Assembly: GCA_965212075.1 (NCBI GenBank)
Contig: OZ243043.1
Coordinates: 186,001 to 250,000, forward strand
Length of the DNA stretch: 64,000 bases
Direction of reading: 5' to 3'
Origin: CBDBUR01 sp965212075
GTDB taxonomy: Bacteria; Pseudomonadota; Alphaproteobacteria; JAPOUT01; G958296285
The position numbers and the translations under genes were made by a program. The notes beneath the pieces are model-generated. The model worked only from the letters and a program-made list of their open reading frames with translations. It was not told where the DNA came from and ran no database searches. This document shows positions 48,730 to 56,951 of this stretch, one piece after another. Numbering within the stretch: the first letter of the stretch is position 1; every line of letters begins with the position of its first letter.

Positions 48730-49948
48730 CCGCGCCGAATTTGCGGGCTTAATGTCAAAAATTGAAGCGCCCGAAGACGAGGCGCTCGCGGTTGCGGTTT
48801 CGGGCGGTGCGGATTCTCTCGCTTTATTGGTTTTGCTGGCGCGGTCGCGCTGCAGCCTGTTTGCGCTCAGCGTGGATCACGGATTGCGCAAGGAAGCGGC
48901 CTATGAGGCGCGTCATGTGGCGCGGGTGGCGCGCCGGCTGGGGGTGCCGCATGTGATTTTGCGTCATCGCGGTCAGCCGCCGCGGAATCAGGCTGCGGCG
49001 CGTGATATTCGCTTTGATCTGCTTGCTTCATGGTGCCGCCGCAATCGGGTGAAATATTGTGCGCTGGGGCATCATCGTGCTGATCAGGCGGAGACATTTT
49101 TATTTCGCTTGGCGCGCGGTTCGGGCATAGATGGCTTGGCGGCGATGCCTACCGCGCGGATTCATTCTCACTGCCATTTTATTCGCCCGCTGCTGGGCGT
49201 TTCACGAGGCCGCCTGAGAGCTGTGTTGACGCAAGCGGGCATTTCATGGCGCGAGGATCCGTCCAATCGCGATCCGGCCTATAGCCGCACGCATTTAGGC
49301 CGCGCTTTGGATATTTTGGCGGCGCAAGGCCTGTCGGCTAAGCGGCTTGCGCGCGCCAGTGAAGGCGCTGCGCGCCTGAAATCCATATTGTCCCAAAAGA
49401 GGGAGGATTTTTTACACCAGCATGTTGAATTTGTATCTTCGGGCTATTGCTGGCTTGCGCGTGATGCGTTTTATGCGCTGCCGCAGCCTTTGAGGCATCG
49501 CGTGCTGGGGCATATTTTGCAGGGCATTGGCGGTCGTATCTTTCGCCCTTCGGAAGCACAGCTTGCGCAGCTTTATGAGGGATTGGGCGGCGGCCGGACG
49601 CTCGCGGGCTGCCGCATTATCCCGCGCGGTTCGTGCTGGCTGATTTTTCGCGAATTTGCTGATATTGGCCCGCCAGTCTCTCTTAAAGGGGGCGCGTCTT
49701 CTGTCTGGGATCGCCGCTTCCGCGTTCGCTTAGGCAGCGCGGCTGGTTATGGAACGACTAGTCGTAGCACGAAATTTGAAGTTGCTCCTTTGGGCTTTAT
49801 CCATGCTCAAGCTCTCAAAAGGGAAGTTAAGACGGAGATTCCGCCGCTTGTGAGGCCGTCTCTTCCGGCTTTGTGGCATCAGGATCATTTGGTTTCGGTG
49901 CCGCATTTGGGCTTTGCGCCGACGCGGCTTGAGGTCTCTCCTTTTTGA
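48692..49948 (+). CDS. tilS: tRNA(Ile)-lysidine synthetase TilS
   Basis: 418 residues. PP-loop VAVSGGADSLALLVLLAR (about 33-50), then SVDHGLRKEAAYEARHV, ALGHHRADQAETFLFRLARGSGIDGL and REDPSNRDPAYSRTHLG. It makes lysidine at C34 of the CAT-anticodon Ile tRNA. The C-terminal third is less conserved, as usual. ATG 48692 lies 38 bases inside cpoB; ATG 48710 is an alternative. The ftsH gene that often follows tilS is replaced by the cox cluster. Confidence 0.94.
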   Translation: MSASSAMQDLPVSRAEFAGLMSKIEAPEDEALAVAVSGGADSLALLVLLARSRCSLFALSVDHGLRKEAAYEARHVARVARRLGVPHVILRHRGQPPRNQAAARDIRFDLLASWCRRNRVKYCALGHHRADQAETFLFRLARGSGIDGLAAMPTARIHSHCHFIRPLLGVSRGRLRAVLTQAGISWREDPSNRDPAYSRTHLGRALDILAAQGLSAKRLARASEGAARLKSILSQKREDFLHQHVEFVSSGYCWLARDAFYALPQPLRHRVLGHILQGIGGRIFRPSEAQLAQLYEGLGGGRTLAGCRIIPRGSCWLIFREFADIGPPVSLKGGASSVWDRRFRVRLGSAAGYGTTSRSTKFEVAPLGFIHAQALKREVKTEIPPLVRPSLPALWHQDHLVSVPHLGFAPTRLEVSPF

Positions 49949-49988
49949 GGCTTTTGCTCTCGCCAAAATTTTCTGCTAAAAAGTCAAT

Positions 49989-50837
49989 ATGAAGACGATA
50001 GCAAAATTATCATCAGCTTTGGCATTGATGCTCTTCACGATGATTTGTGCGTCGCCTTCCAATGCGGCGAAGCCTGAGCCTTGGCAGCTGGATTTTCAGC
50101 CTGCCGCGACGCCGATCATGGAGCAGACCGCTTTATTCCACGATTTTCTGATGATTGTGATCACTTTGATTACGGTGTTTATTTTCTTTTTGCTTCTTTA
50201 TTGCATTTTTCGATTTAACGAGCGGATGAATCCTGAGCCGTCGCGGGTTTCGCATAACACGTCTTTGGAGATCGTCTGGACGGTGGTGCCGGTTCTGATT
50301 CTTGTGATGATCGCTGTGCCGTCTTTCCGGCTGCTGCGCGACCAAGCGGAGATTCCGAAGGTTGAGATGACCATTAAGGCGATTGGCCATCAATGGTATT
50401 GGGAATATGAATATCCCGATGAAGGCTTTGCGTTTGATTCCTTGATGATTGAGGATGCGGCGCTCAAGAAAGGCCAGCTGCGCCTATTGTCGGTGGACAA
50501 TCCGCTTTATGTGCCGGTGAATACGACGGTGCGCGTGATCATTACCGCCTCTGATGTGCTGCACGCTTTTGCTGTGCCCGCCTTTGGCATCAAAACCGAC
50601 GCCGTGCCCGGACGCATCAGCGAAACATGGTTTCGTGTAACCAAGATCGGCACTTATTACGGCCAATGTTCCGAGCTTTGCGGCTCACGCCATGCATTCA
50701 TGCCGATTGAGGTGAAAGTTGTCTCGCAGCGCGACTTCCGCCGCTGGCTGCGCACAGCCAAACGCGCTTTTTCTGAAAATGAAACCACCAAAGAAGCCTC
50801 CAAAGAAGAGAGATTGTCTCATGTCAGATCACGCTGA
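49989..50837 (+). CDS. coxB: Cytochrome c oxidase subunit II
   Basis: 282 residues. Signal peptide (about 1-26, SPSNAAKP), two helices (about 52-74 and 95-115), then the CuA cupredoxin domain: GHQWYWEYEYPDEG, SDVLHAFAVPAFGIKTDAVPGR and the copper site GQCSELCGSRHAFMPIEV. No C-terminal cytochrome c domain. It starts the aa3-type oxidase cluster; the stop overlaps coxA. Confidence 0.97.
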   Translation: MKTIAKLSSALALMLFTMICASPSNAAKPEPWQLDFQPAATPIMEQTALFHDFLMIVITLITVFIFFLLLYCIFRFNERMNPEPSRVSHNTSLEIVWTVVPVLILVMIAVPSFRLLRDQAEIPKVEMTIKAIGHQWYWEYEYPDEGFAFDSLMIEDAALKKGQLRLLSVDNPLYVPVNTTVRVIITASDVLHAFAVPAFGIKTDAVPGRISETWFRVTKIGTYYGQCSELCGSRHAFMPIEVKVVSQRDFRRWLRTAKRAFSENETTKEASKEERLSHVRSR

Positions 50838-52401
50838 ACATCATCCGACGGGCTGGCGGCGCTGGCTATTTTCCACCAATCACAAAGACATCGGCACGAT
50901 GTATATTGTGATCGCGCTGCTGGGGGGCATTGTCGGCGGGCTGCTGTCGGTGATGATGCGCGCCGAGCTGATGTTCCCCGGCGTGGATTATTTTGATCAT
51001 GAATTTTACAATGTGATGATCACCGCGCATGGGCTGATCATGGTGTTTTTCTTTGTGATGCCGGCATTGATCGGCGGGTTTGGCAATTGGTTCGTGCCTT
51101 TGATGATTGGCGCGCCAGATATGGCATTTCCGCGCATGAACAATATCTCTTTTTGGCTGATGCCCGCGGCGCTGGCTTTGCTGGTGATTTCCATGTTTGT
51201 GCCGGGCACGGCGGGAGCTTTGGGCGCGGGCACGGGCTGGACGGTCTATCCGCCTCTATCCACCTCTGGCACGACGGGCATGGCGGTGGATTTTGCGATT
51301 TTCTCGCTGCATTTGGCGGGGGCGTCGTCAATTTTGGGAGCGATCAACTTCGTCACGACGATTTTGAATATGCGGGCACCCGGCATGACGATTCATAAGA
51401 TGCCGCTTTTTGTCTGGTCAATTTTGGTGACCGCGGTGCTGATTTTGCTGGCGATGCCGGTTTTGGCCGGTGCGATCACGATGCTTCTGACCGATCGCAA
51501 TTTCGGCACTGCATTTTTTGAAGCCTCTGGCGGCGGTGATCCGGTGCTGTTTCAGCATTTATTTTGGTTTTTTGGCCATCCGGAAGTTTACATCATCGTT
51601 TTGCCTGCTTTTGGCATCATCTCGCAGGTGATTCCGACCTTTTCACGCAAGCCGATTTTTGGCTATCTGGGCATGGCCTATGCGATGAGCGCGATCGGCG
51701 TGGTGGGTTTTGTGGTCTGGGCGCATCATATGTATACGTCGGGCATATCTTTTGCCGCGCAGGCCTATTTCACTTTTGCGACGATGGTGATCGCCGTGCC
51801 GACCGGCATCAAAGTATTTTCGTGGATCGCGACCATGTGGGGCGGGTCAATCAGCTTTAAGACACCGATGTTGTGGGCGATCGGCTTTATCGCTTTGTTC
51901 ACTTTGGGCGGCGTGACCGGCGTTGTGCTGGCCAATGCGGGCGTGGATCGATCGCTGCACGACACCTATTATGTCGTCGCGCATTTTCACTATGTTCTGT
52001 CTATGGGCGCGGTGTTTGGCATTTTTGCGGGCTGGTATTACTGGTTTGGCAAAATGTCGGGCTATCAATATGAAGAATGGATCGGCAAGCTGCATTTTTG
52101 GACGACTTTCATTGGCGTCAATCTGCTTTTCTTTCCGCAGCATTTTCTCGGCCTCGCGGGCATGCCGCGCCGCTATATAGATTATCCAGATGCGTTTGCG
52201 GGCTGGAATTTGATCTCCTCGCTTGGCGGCTATTTATCCGCTTTCGGTTCGCTGATTTTTATCATCGGCGTCGTGCGCGCCTTTGCCAAGAAAGTTCCCT
52301 GCGAGGATAATCCATGGGGTGTCGGCGCCCAGACTTTGGAATGGACTTTATCTTCGCCGCCGCCTTTCCACCAATACCAGACTTTGCCGCGCATTCCTTG
52401 A
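50821..52401 (+). CDS. coxA: Cytochrome c oxidase subunit I
   Basis: 526 residues, 12 helices. It starts STNHKDIGTMY. Heme a His in TAHGLIMVFF, CuB His and cross-linked Tyr in WFFGHPEVYIIVLPAFGI, the His pair in VWAHHMYT, K-channel Thr/Lys in VPTGIKVFSW, and heme His ligands in VVAHFHYVLSMG. All aa3 oxidase marks are present. The start at 50821 is chosen by family; the frame extends upstream inside coxB. Confidence 0.98.
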   Translation: MSDHAEHHPTGWRRWLFSTNHKDIGTMYIVIALLGGIVGGLLSVMMRAELMFPGVDYFDHEFYNVMITAHGLIMVFFFVMPALIGGFGNWFVPLMIGAPDMAFPRMNNISFWLMPAALALLVISMFVPGTAGALGAGTGWTVYPPLSTSGTTGMAVDFAIFSLHLAGASSILGAINFVTTILNMRAPGMTIHKMPLFVWSILVTAVLILLAMPVLAGAITMLLTDRNFGTAFFEASGGGDPVLFQHLFWFFGHPEVYIIVLPAFGIISQVIPTFSRKPIFGYLGMAYAMSAIGVVGFVVWAHHMYTSGISFAAQAYFTFATMVIAVPTGIKVFSWIATMWGGSISFKTPMLWAIGFIALFTLGGVTGVVLANAGVDRSLHDTYYVVAHFHYVLSMGAVFGIFAGWYYWFGKMSGYQYEEWIGKLHFWTTFIGVNLLFFPQHFLGLAGMPRRYIDYPDAFAGWNLISSLGGYLSAFGSLIFIIGVVRAFAKKVPCEDNPWGVGAQTLEWTLSSPPPFHQYQTLPRIP

Positions 52402-52403
52402 CC

Positions 52404-53300
52404 ATGCAGGCGGTGCCAACCGATATGTCTTACGCCGAACCGGAGGCCGCTGATTTTCTAGCACTGATGAAATCAGGCGTGATGGCGCTCGTTTTGTGGA
52501 CAGGCATTGCGGCTATGCTGCTTGCGCCGGGCGCGGCGCATCCGGCGATCCTCATTGCCGCGTTGGTGTTTATGGCGCTTGGCGCGGGCGGCGCGGCGGC
52601 GCTGAATATGTGGTATGAGCGCGACATAGACGCAAAGATGGCACGCACGGCGCATCGGCCTTTGCCGCAAAAGCGCATGGCGCCCGGCGAAGCGCTGGGG
52701 TTTGGCACGGTGCTGTCGGTGCTGTCGGTGATCGGCATGGGCGTGTTTGTGAATTGGCTGGCGGCTTTTTTGCTGGCTTTGACGATTGGTTTTTATGTCT
52801 TTGTCTATACGATGTGGCTCAAGCCTTTGACGGCGCATAACATCGTCATTGGAGGTGCTGCGGGCGCGATGCCGCCATTGATTGGCTGGGCGGCTGCGGC
52901 GGGAGATTTGGCTTTGATGCCGCTCTGGTTATTTTTGATCATCTTTTTTTGGACGCCGCCGCATTTTTGGCCGCTGGCGCTGGGACGCAAAGCCGATTAT
53001 GCGCGCGCCCAGCTTCCGATGCTGCCGACGGTCGCTGGTGAAGCAGCGACTCATCGGCAGATTTTTATTTATACGTTAATTTTGCTGCCGGTATCTTTGC
53101 TGCCGGTTTTTTCGGGTGCGGGCTGGCTTTATGCGGCGGCTGCGTCGGCGCTGGGTCTGGAATTTGCGCGCCGCGCGCTGGTATTGTGGTGGCGCAAAAG
53201 CGGTGAAAAATCTTTATTTTGGTTTTCGGTGATTTATCTTTTTGCGCTGTTTTTTGCTTTGATGCTGGATCATTTTTTGAGGCTCTATGGACTCTTCTGA
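52404..53300 (+). CDS. ctaB: Protoheme IX farnesyltransferase CtaB
   Basis: 298 residues, about nine helices. First Asp-rich motif NMWYERDIDAKMARTAHRPLP (N-x3-D-x2-D), second motif region FFWTPPHFWPLALGRKADYARAQLPMLPTVAGE. It makes heme O for the oxidase. The start follows the coxA stop by two bases; ATG 52425 is an alternative. The usual KPRVM near the first helix reads KSGVM. Confidence 0.93.
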   Translation: MQAVPTDMSYAEPEAADFLALMKSGVMALVLWTGIAAMLLAPGAAHPAILIAALVFMALGAGGAAALNMWYERDIDAKMARTAHRPLPQKRMAPGEALGFGTVLSVLSVIGMGVFVNWLAAFLLALTIGFYVFVYTMWLKPLTAHNIVIGGAAGAMPPLIGWAAAAGDLALMPLWLFLIIFFWTPPHFWPLALGRKADYARAQLPMLPTVAGEAATHRQIFIYTLILLPVSLLPVFSGAGWLYAAAASALGLEFARRALVLWWRKSGEKSLFWFSVIYLFALFFALMLDHFLRLYGLF

Positions 53301-53481
53301 ACCGCGTTGGACAAAAGAGGTTTTGGATAAAAGGCGGCAGCGCGCCAAAATTCTTGCGTGGCTTCTTGCGGGATTTGTTGTTTTGATTATCTTCGTGACG
53401 ATGGCGCGCATAGGCGGCAATATCGCCAAGCGTCCGCCGATTGGCTTACAGTCTAGTCTGCTGGGGATGACGGATGACTGA
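53287..53481 (+). CDS. Small single-helix protein of the oxidase cluster (CoxF-like)
   Basis: 64 residues: a basic N-terminus (WTKEVLDKRRQRAKI), one helix (LAWLLAGFVVLIIFVTMARI) and a short tail. A small protein of this kind between ctaB and ctaG is common in alphaproteobacteria. It overlaps ctaB by 14 and ctaG by 8 bases. Role unknown; probably assembly. Confidence 0.75.
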   Translation: MDSSEPRWTKEVLDKRRQRAKILAWLLAGFVVLIIFVTMARIGGNIAKRPPIGLQSSLLGMTDD

Positions 53482-54022
53482 AAAAATGCGCTCTACGGCT
53501 TTGTTAAGCGCGCTGGGTGCGGTGCTGATGCTGAGTCTGGCCTTTGCTGCGGTGCCGCTTTACGATGCGTTTTGCCGTCTGACAGGCTATGGCGGCACGC
53601 CCAAAGCTGTGTCCGGACATGACGCGCAGAGTGCGCCGATCGTGCTCGCGCGCAAAATGACGATCCGCTTTGACGCCAACATCGCGCCAGACCTGCCTTG
53701 GGCGTTCGGGCCGAATGAAGGGCGCGTTATATTGCGCGTCGGTGAGATGTCCAAGACGAGTTATTATGCGCGCAATCTCTCCAATAAAAAGATCACAGGC
53801 CGCGCGACCTTTAATGTGACTCCTGAAAAAGCGGGCTATTATTTTTCCAAGATTCAGTGTTTTTGCTTCACCAGCCAGACTCTAGCACCGCGCGAGAAAG
53901 TGGATATGCCCATCGTCTTCTTTATTGATCCGGAGATCGCCAAAGACCCCGAAATGAATGATGTTGAGGTGATCACTTTGTCATATACATTTTTTCCTGA
54001 TAAAACTAAGGCTGAGAAATAG
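53474..54022 (+). CDS. ctaG: Cox copper chaperone CtaG (Cox11)
   Basis: 182 residues. One N-terminal helix (about 8-28), VPLYDAFCRLTGYGGT, the copper-binding FSKIQCFCFTSQTL, and MPIVFFIDPEIAKDPE. It delivers copper to the CuB site of subunit I. Confidence 0.96.
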   Translation: MTEKMRSTALLSALGAVLMLSLAFAAVPLYDAFCRLTGYGGTPKAVSGHDAQSAPIVLARKMTIRFDANIAPDLPWAFGPNEGRVILRVGEMSKTSYYARNLSNKKITGRATFNVTPEKAGYYFSKIQCFCFTSQTLAPREKVDMPIVFFIDPEIAKDPEMNDVEVITLSYTFFPDKTKAEK

Positions 54023-54031
54023 GAGACAGAT

Positions 54032-54853
54032 ATGTCAGTTGCTCATCATGATTATCATCTTGTGGAGCCCAGCCCGTGGCCTGTGGTCGGGGCGATTTCG
54101 GCGTTTTTGCTGACCTTGGGCGGCATTTTATATATGCGTGATTATGGCGCGTGGACTTTGATCGCCGGCGCGCTTGGGGTTGCGCTGACGATGATTTTCT
54201 GGTGGCGCGATGTTATCAGCGAGGCGCAGCGCGGCGATCATACGCCGGTGGTTCAGATGCATTTGCGCTATGGGATGATTTTGTTCATCGCGTCAGAGGT
54301 GATGTTTTTTTCGGCGTGGTTCTGGGCCTATTTTAATGCGAGCATTTTTCCCGATGACGCGGTGATGGAGGCGCGCACCGCTTTGTTTGACAAAGTCTGG
54401 CCGCCGAAAGGCATTGAGACATTTGATCCATGGGACATTCCGTTTTTGAATACGATCGTTCTGCTGCTTTCGGGCACGACGGTCACGTGGGCGCATCATG
54501 CTTTGATTGAAAACCATCGCCGCCATTTGGTGCAGGGATTATTGCTGACGGTTCTCTTGGGTCTTTTGTTCACCGGCCTGCAGGCCTATGAATATATGCA
54601 TGCGGCATTTGGATTTTCCGGACACGTCTATGGCGCGACGTTTTTTATGGCGACCGGCTTTCACGGCGCGCATGTGATCATCGGCACGATTTTTCTGATC
54701 GTCTGTTTGCTGCGCGCTGTGCGCGGTCATTTCACGCCGCAGCAGCATTTCGGTTTTGAGGCTGCCGCTTGGTATTGGCATTTTGTTGATGTGGTCTGGC
54801 TGTTTTTGTTTTTCTCTATTTATATTTGGGGTGCTGAGGTGGCGGCACCTTGA
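54032..54853 (+). CDS. coxC: Cytochrome c oxidase subunit III
   Basis: 273 residues, seven helices: HDYHLVEPSPWPVVG, RYGMILFIASEVMFFSAWFWAYF, LNTIVLLLSGTTVTWAHHAL and FHGAHVIIGTIFLIVCLLR with FGFEAAAWYWHFVDVVWLFLF. AGGAGACAG precedes the ATG. Its stop overlaps surf1 (TTGA). Confidence 0.97.
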   Translation: MSVAHHDYHLVEPSPWPVVGAISAFLLTLGGILYMRDYGAWTLIAGALGVALTMIFWWRDVISEAQRGDHTPVVQMHLRYGMILFIASEVMFFSAWFWAYFNASIFPDDAVMEARTALFDKVWPPKGIETFDPWDIPFLNTIVLLLSGTTVTWAHHALIENHRRHLVQGLLLTVLLGLLFTGLQAYEYMHAAFGFSGHVYGATFFMATGFHGAHVIIGTIFLIVCLLRAVRGHFTPQQHFGFEAAAWYWHFVDVVWLFLFFSIYIWGAEVAAP

Positions 54854-55542
54854 GTCATCAGGGGATCCGTCAGGGGAGTTCGCGGCGGGGGATTATTTTA
54901 CTTTCGCTTCTGCCGTCTTTGGTGTGTGGCTTGCTGGGAATCTGGCAATTAGAGCGGCGTGTGTGGAAGCAATCTTTGCAGCAAGACATCACCGAGCGCT
55001 GCGCAGGCGGCGAAATTTTTGCGCTGCCTGCGTTTGAGGAATGGCGCGGCTTGGATTTGGCACCTTTGGATTTGGCATCATGGACGTGGCGGCGGGTTCG
55101 CCTGCAAGGGCGATTTGATCACGGCAATGCGGTGCAATTATGGCGCGCGGGCGCGTGGCACACGATCACGCCCCTGCGTTTAAAGCGTTTAAAGCGTTTA
55201 AAGCGTCTGGAGGGTCGCGGGTTTATTCTCATTGATCGCGGCGCGGCCAAAGATGAGCCGGTCGGCGTTCAATCTTTGGAGGTGGTTTTATGGCCATCGG
55301 CCAGCCGCAGCTTTTTTGATCCCGATGGCAGGCAGCAGAAGAAGAAATTCGTGCGCAATGTTGATGAGATTGCCGCTTTTTTGGGCTTGAGGCCGGTTTT
55401 TGGGCTGGTGGGCGATCTGTCTTTGGCGTGTCCGCAGCTGAGGGATCAGCACCTCAATTATGCGCTGACATGGTTTGCGCTGATGTTGGCGATCCCGCTC
55501 ATGGCGCTTTTCGGCAGACATGCTAAAACGGATGCACAATGA
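54850..55542 (+). CDS. SURF1-family oxidase assembly protein
   Basis: 230 residues from TTG 54850. N-terminal helix (LLPSLVCGLLGIWQLERR; GxWQxxR motif), a periplasmic domain (WRRVRLQGRFDHGNAVQL; FILIDRG) and C-terminal helix preceded by HLNYALTWFALMLAIPLMAL. It helps insert heme a. A 9-base tandem repeat (55177-55203) gives RLKRLKRLKRL in the loop before strand FILIDRG. Confidence 0.9.
   Translation: MSHQGIRQGSSRRGIILLSLLPSLVCGLLGIWQLERRVWKQSLQQDITERCAGGEIFALPAFEEWRGLDLAPLDLASWTWRRVRLQGRFDHGNAVQLWRAGAWHTITPLRLKRLKRLKRLEGRGFILIDRGAAKDEPVGVQSLEVVLWPSASRSFFDPDGRQQKKKFVRNVDEIAAFLGLRPVFGLVGDLSLACPQLRDQHLNYALTWFALMLAIPLMALFGRHAKTDAQ
55177..55203. repeat. 9-bp tandem repeat, three copies, in surf1
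   Basis: CGTTTAAAG at 55177, 55186 and 55195, in frame (RLK units). Confidence 0.93.
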
Positions 55543-55555
55543 GAGAAAATTTCCC

Positions 55556-56950
55556 GTGAGATATATCAGCACAAGAAGCTCTGCGCCTCATCTGACTGAT
55601 TTTGAGGATGTTTTGCTGGCGGGGCTGGCGCCGGATGGCGGTCTTTATTTGCCGTCGCGCTGGCCGCGGCTGAAGCGCGCGGTGTTGCGCGGTTTTGCGG
55701 GCGCTTCCTATCAAGATGTGGCGCAGGCTTGTTTAGCGCCCTTTGTTGCACCGGCGATGAGCGCTGCGGAATTGCGCGCGGCGATTGATGCGGCCTATCG
55801 CGGGTTTCACCATCCGGCGATCGCGCCTTTGCGGCAGATCGCGCCGCGTGCATGGATGCTGGAATTATGGCACGGGCCGTCTTTGGCGTTTAAGGATTTG
55901 GCGATGCAGCTTTTGTCGCGCTTGCTGGATGGCGCGCTTGCGGCGCATGAGATGAAAGCGACGATTGTCTGTGCGACGTCAGGTGATACGGGTGCTGCGG
56001 CGATGGCCGGCTTTGCCGACAGCCGCCACGTTGATTTATTCGTATTATATCCGCATGGGCGCATTTCATCGGTGCAGCGCCGCCAGATGACGACCCATTT
56101 TGGGAGCAATGTCCATGCCGTGAGCGTGAACGGTGATTTTGATGATTGTCAAGCTCTTGTCAAAGCTCTGTTCAGCGATCGGGATTTTCGTCATGCGGCG
56201 CAATTGGCTGCGGTCAATTCAATCAATTGGGCGCGGGTGATGGCGCAGACGGTCTATTATTTTTCAGCCGCGGCGGCGCTGAATGCCGGTCGCGGGCAGA
56301 AGGTTCACTTTGTCGTGCCGACCGGAAATTTTGGCAATATCTATGCCGGCTATGTTGCAAAATCCATGGGCGCGCCGATCGGCAGGCTGGTCATTGCGAC
56401 CAACGAAAACGACGTTCTTGCGCGCGCTTTGACCAGCCGGCGTTATAGCCCGCGCGAAGTCACCGCGACGCTTTCGCCGAGCATGGACATCCAGCTGCCC
56501 AGCAATTTTGAACGCTTTTTGTTTGAGGCCTATGGCCGTGTGCCGCGCCGCATCAACAAAGTGCTGGACGTTTTACGCGACAGAGGCGAGGTTATTTTTC
56601 CTCACGGCGTTCACCAGAAAATCATGCGCGAATTTGATGCGGTCAGCATAGATGATGAGACGACGAAAGAGACGATCAAAGCGCATTATCGTCAAACGGG
56701 CGAGATCATTGATCCGCATAGCGCGGTCGGGCTGGCGGCGGCAGAGCGGGTCAAATTGCCGCCGGGGCCGGTGGTGATTTTGTCAACGGCGCATGCGGCG
56801 AAATTCCCGTCTGCGATTAAAGAGGCGATTGGCATCACGCCATCCTCGTCTGCGCTTGATGTGCGCGGACGCGAGCAGCTGCAGCGCGTTGCCAATGATG
56901 TCGGCGCGGTGGCGGATTTTATCCGCGCGCGGGCGAGGATATTTCACTGA
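55556..56950 (+). CDS. thrC: Threonine synthase
   Basis: 464 residues from GTG 55556, chosen because family proteins begin M-R-Y-I-S-T-R. Opening YISTRSSAPHLTDFEDVLLAGLAPDGGLYLPS, PLP Lys in SLAFKDLAMQLL, GDTGAAAMAGF and PTGNFGNIYAGYVAKSMG. The frame is open to 55520 (ATG 55532). Makes Thr from phosphohomoserine; thrB lies 5 kb further in the window. It follows surf1 by 13 bases. Confidence 0.95.
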   Translation: MRYISTRSSAPHLTDFEDVLLAGLAPDGGLYLPSRWPRLKRAVLRGFAGASYQDVAQACLAPFVAPAMSAAELRAAIDAAYRGFHHPAIAPLRQIAPRAWMLELWHGPSLAFKDLAMQLLSRLLDGALAAHEMKATIVCATSGDTGAAAMAGFADSRHVDLFVLYPHGRISSVQRRQMTTHFGSNVHAVSVNGDFDDCQALVKALFSDRDFRHAAQLAAVNSINWARVMAQTVYYFSAAAALNAGRGQKVHFVVPTGNFGNIYAGYVAKSMGAPIGRLVIATNENDVLARALTSRRYSPREVTATLSPSMDIQLPSNFERFLFEAYGRVPRRINKVLDVLRDRGEVIFPHGVHQKIMREFDAVSIDDETTKETIKAHYRQTGEIIDPHSAVGLAAAERVKLPPGPVVILSTAHAAKFPSAIKEAIGITPSSSALDVRGREQLQRVANDVGAVADFIRARARIFH

Positions 56951-56951
56951 T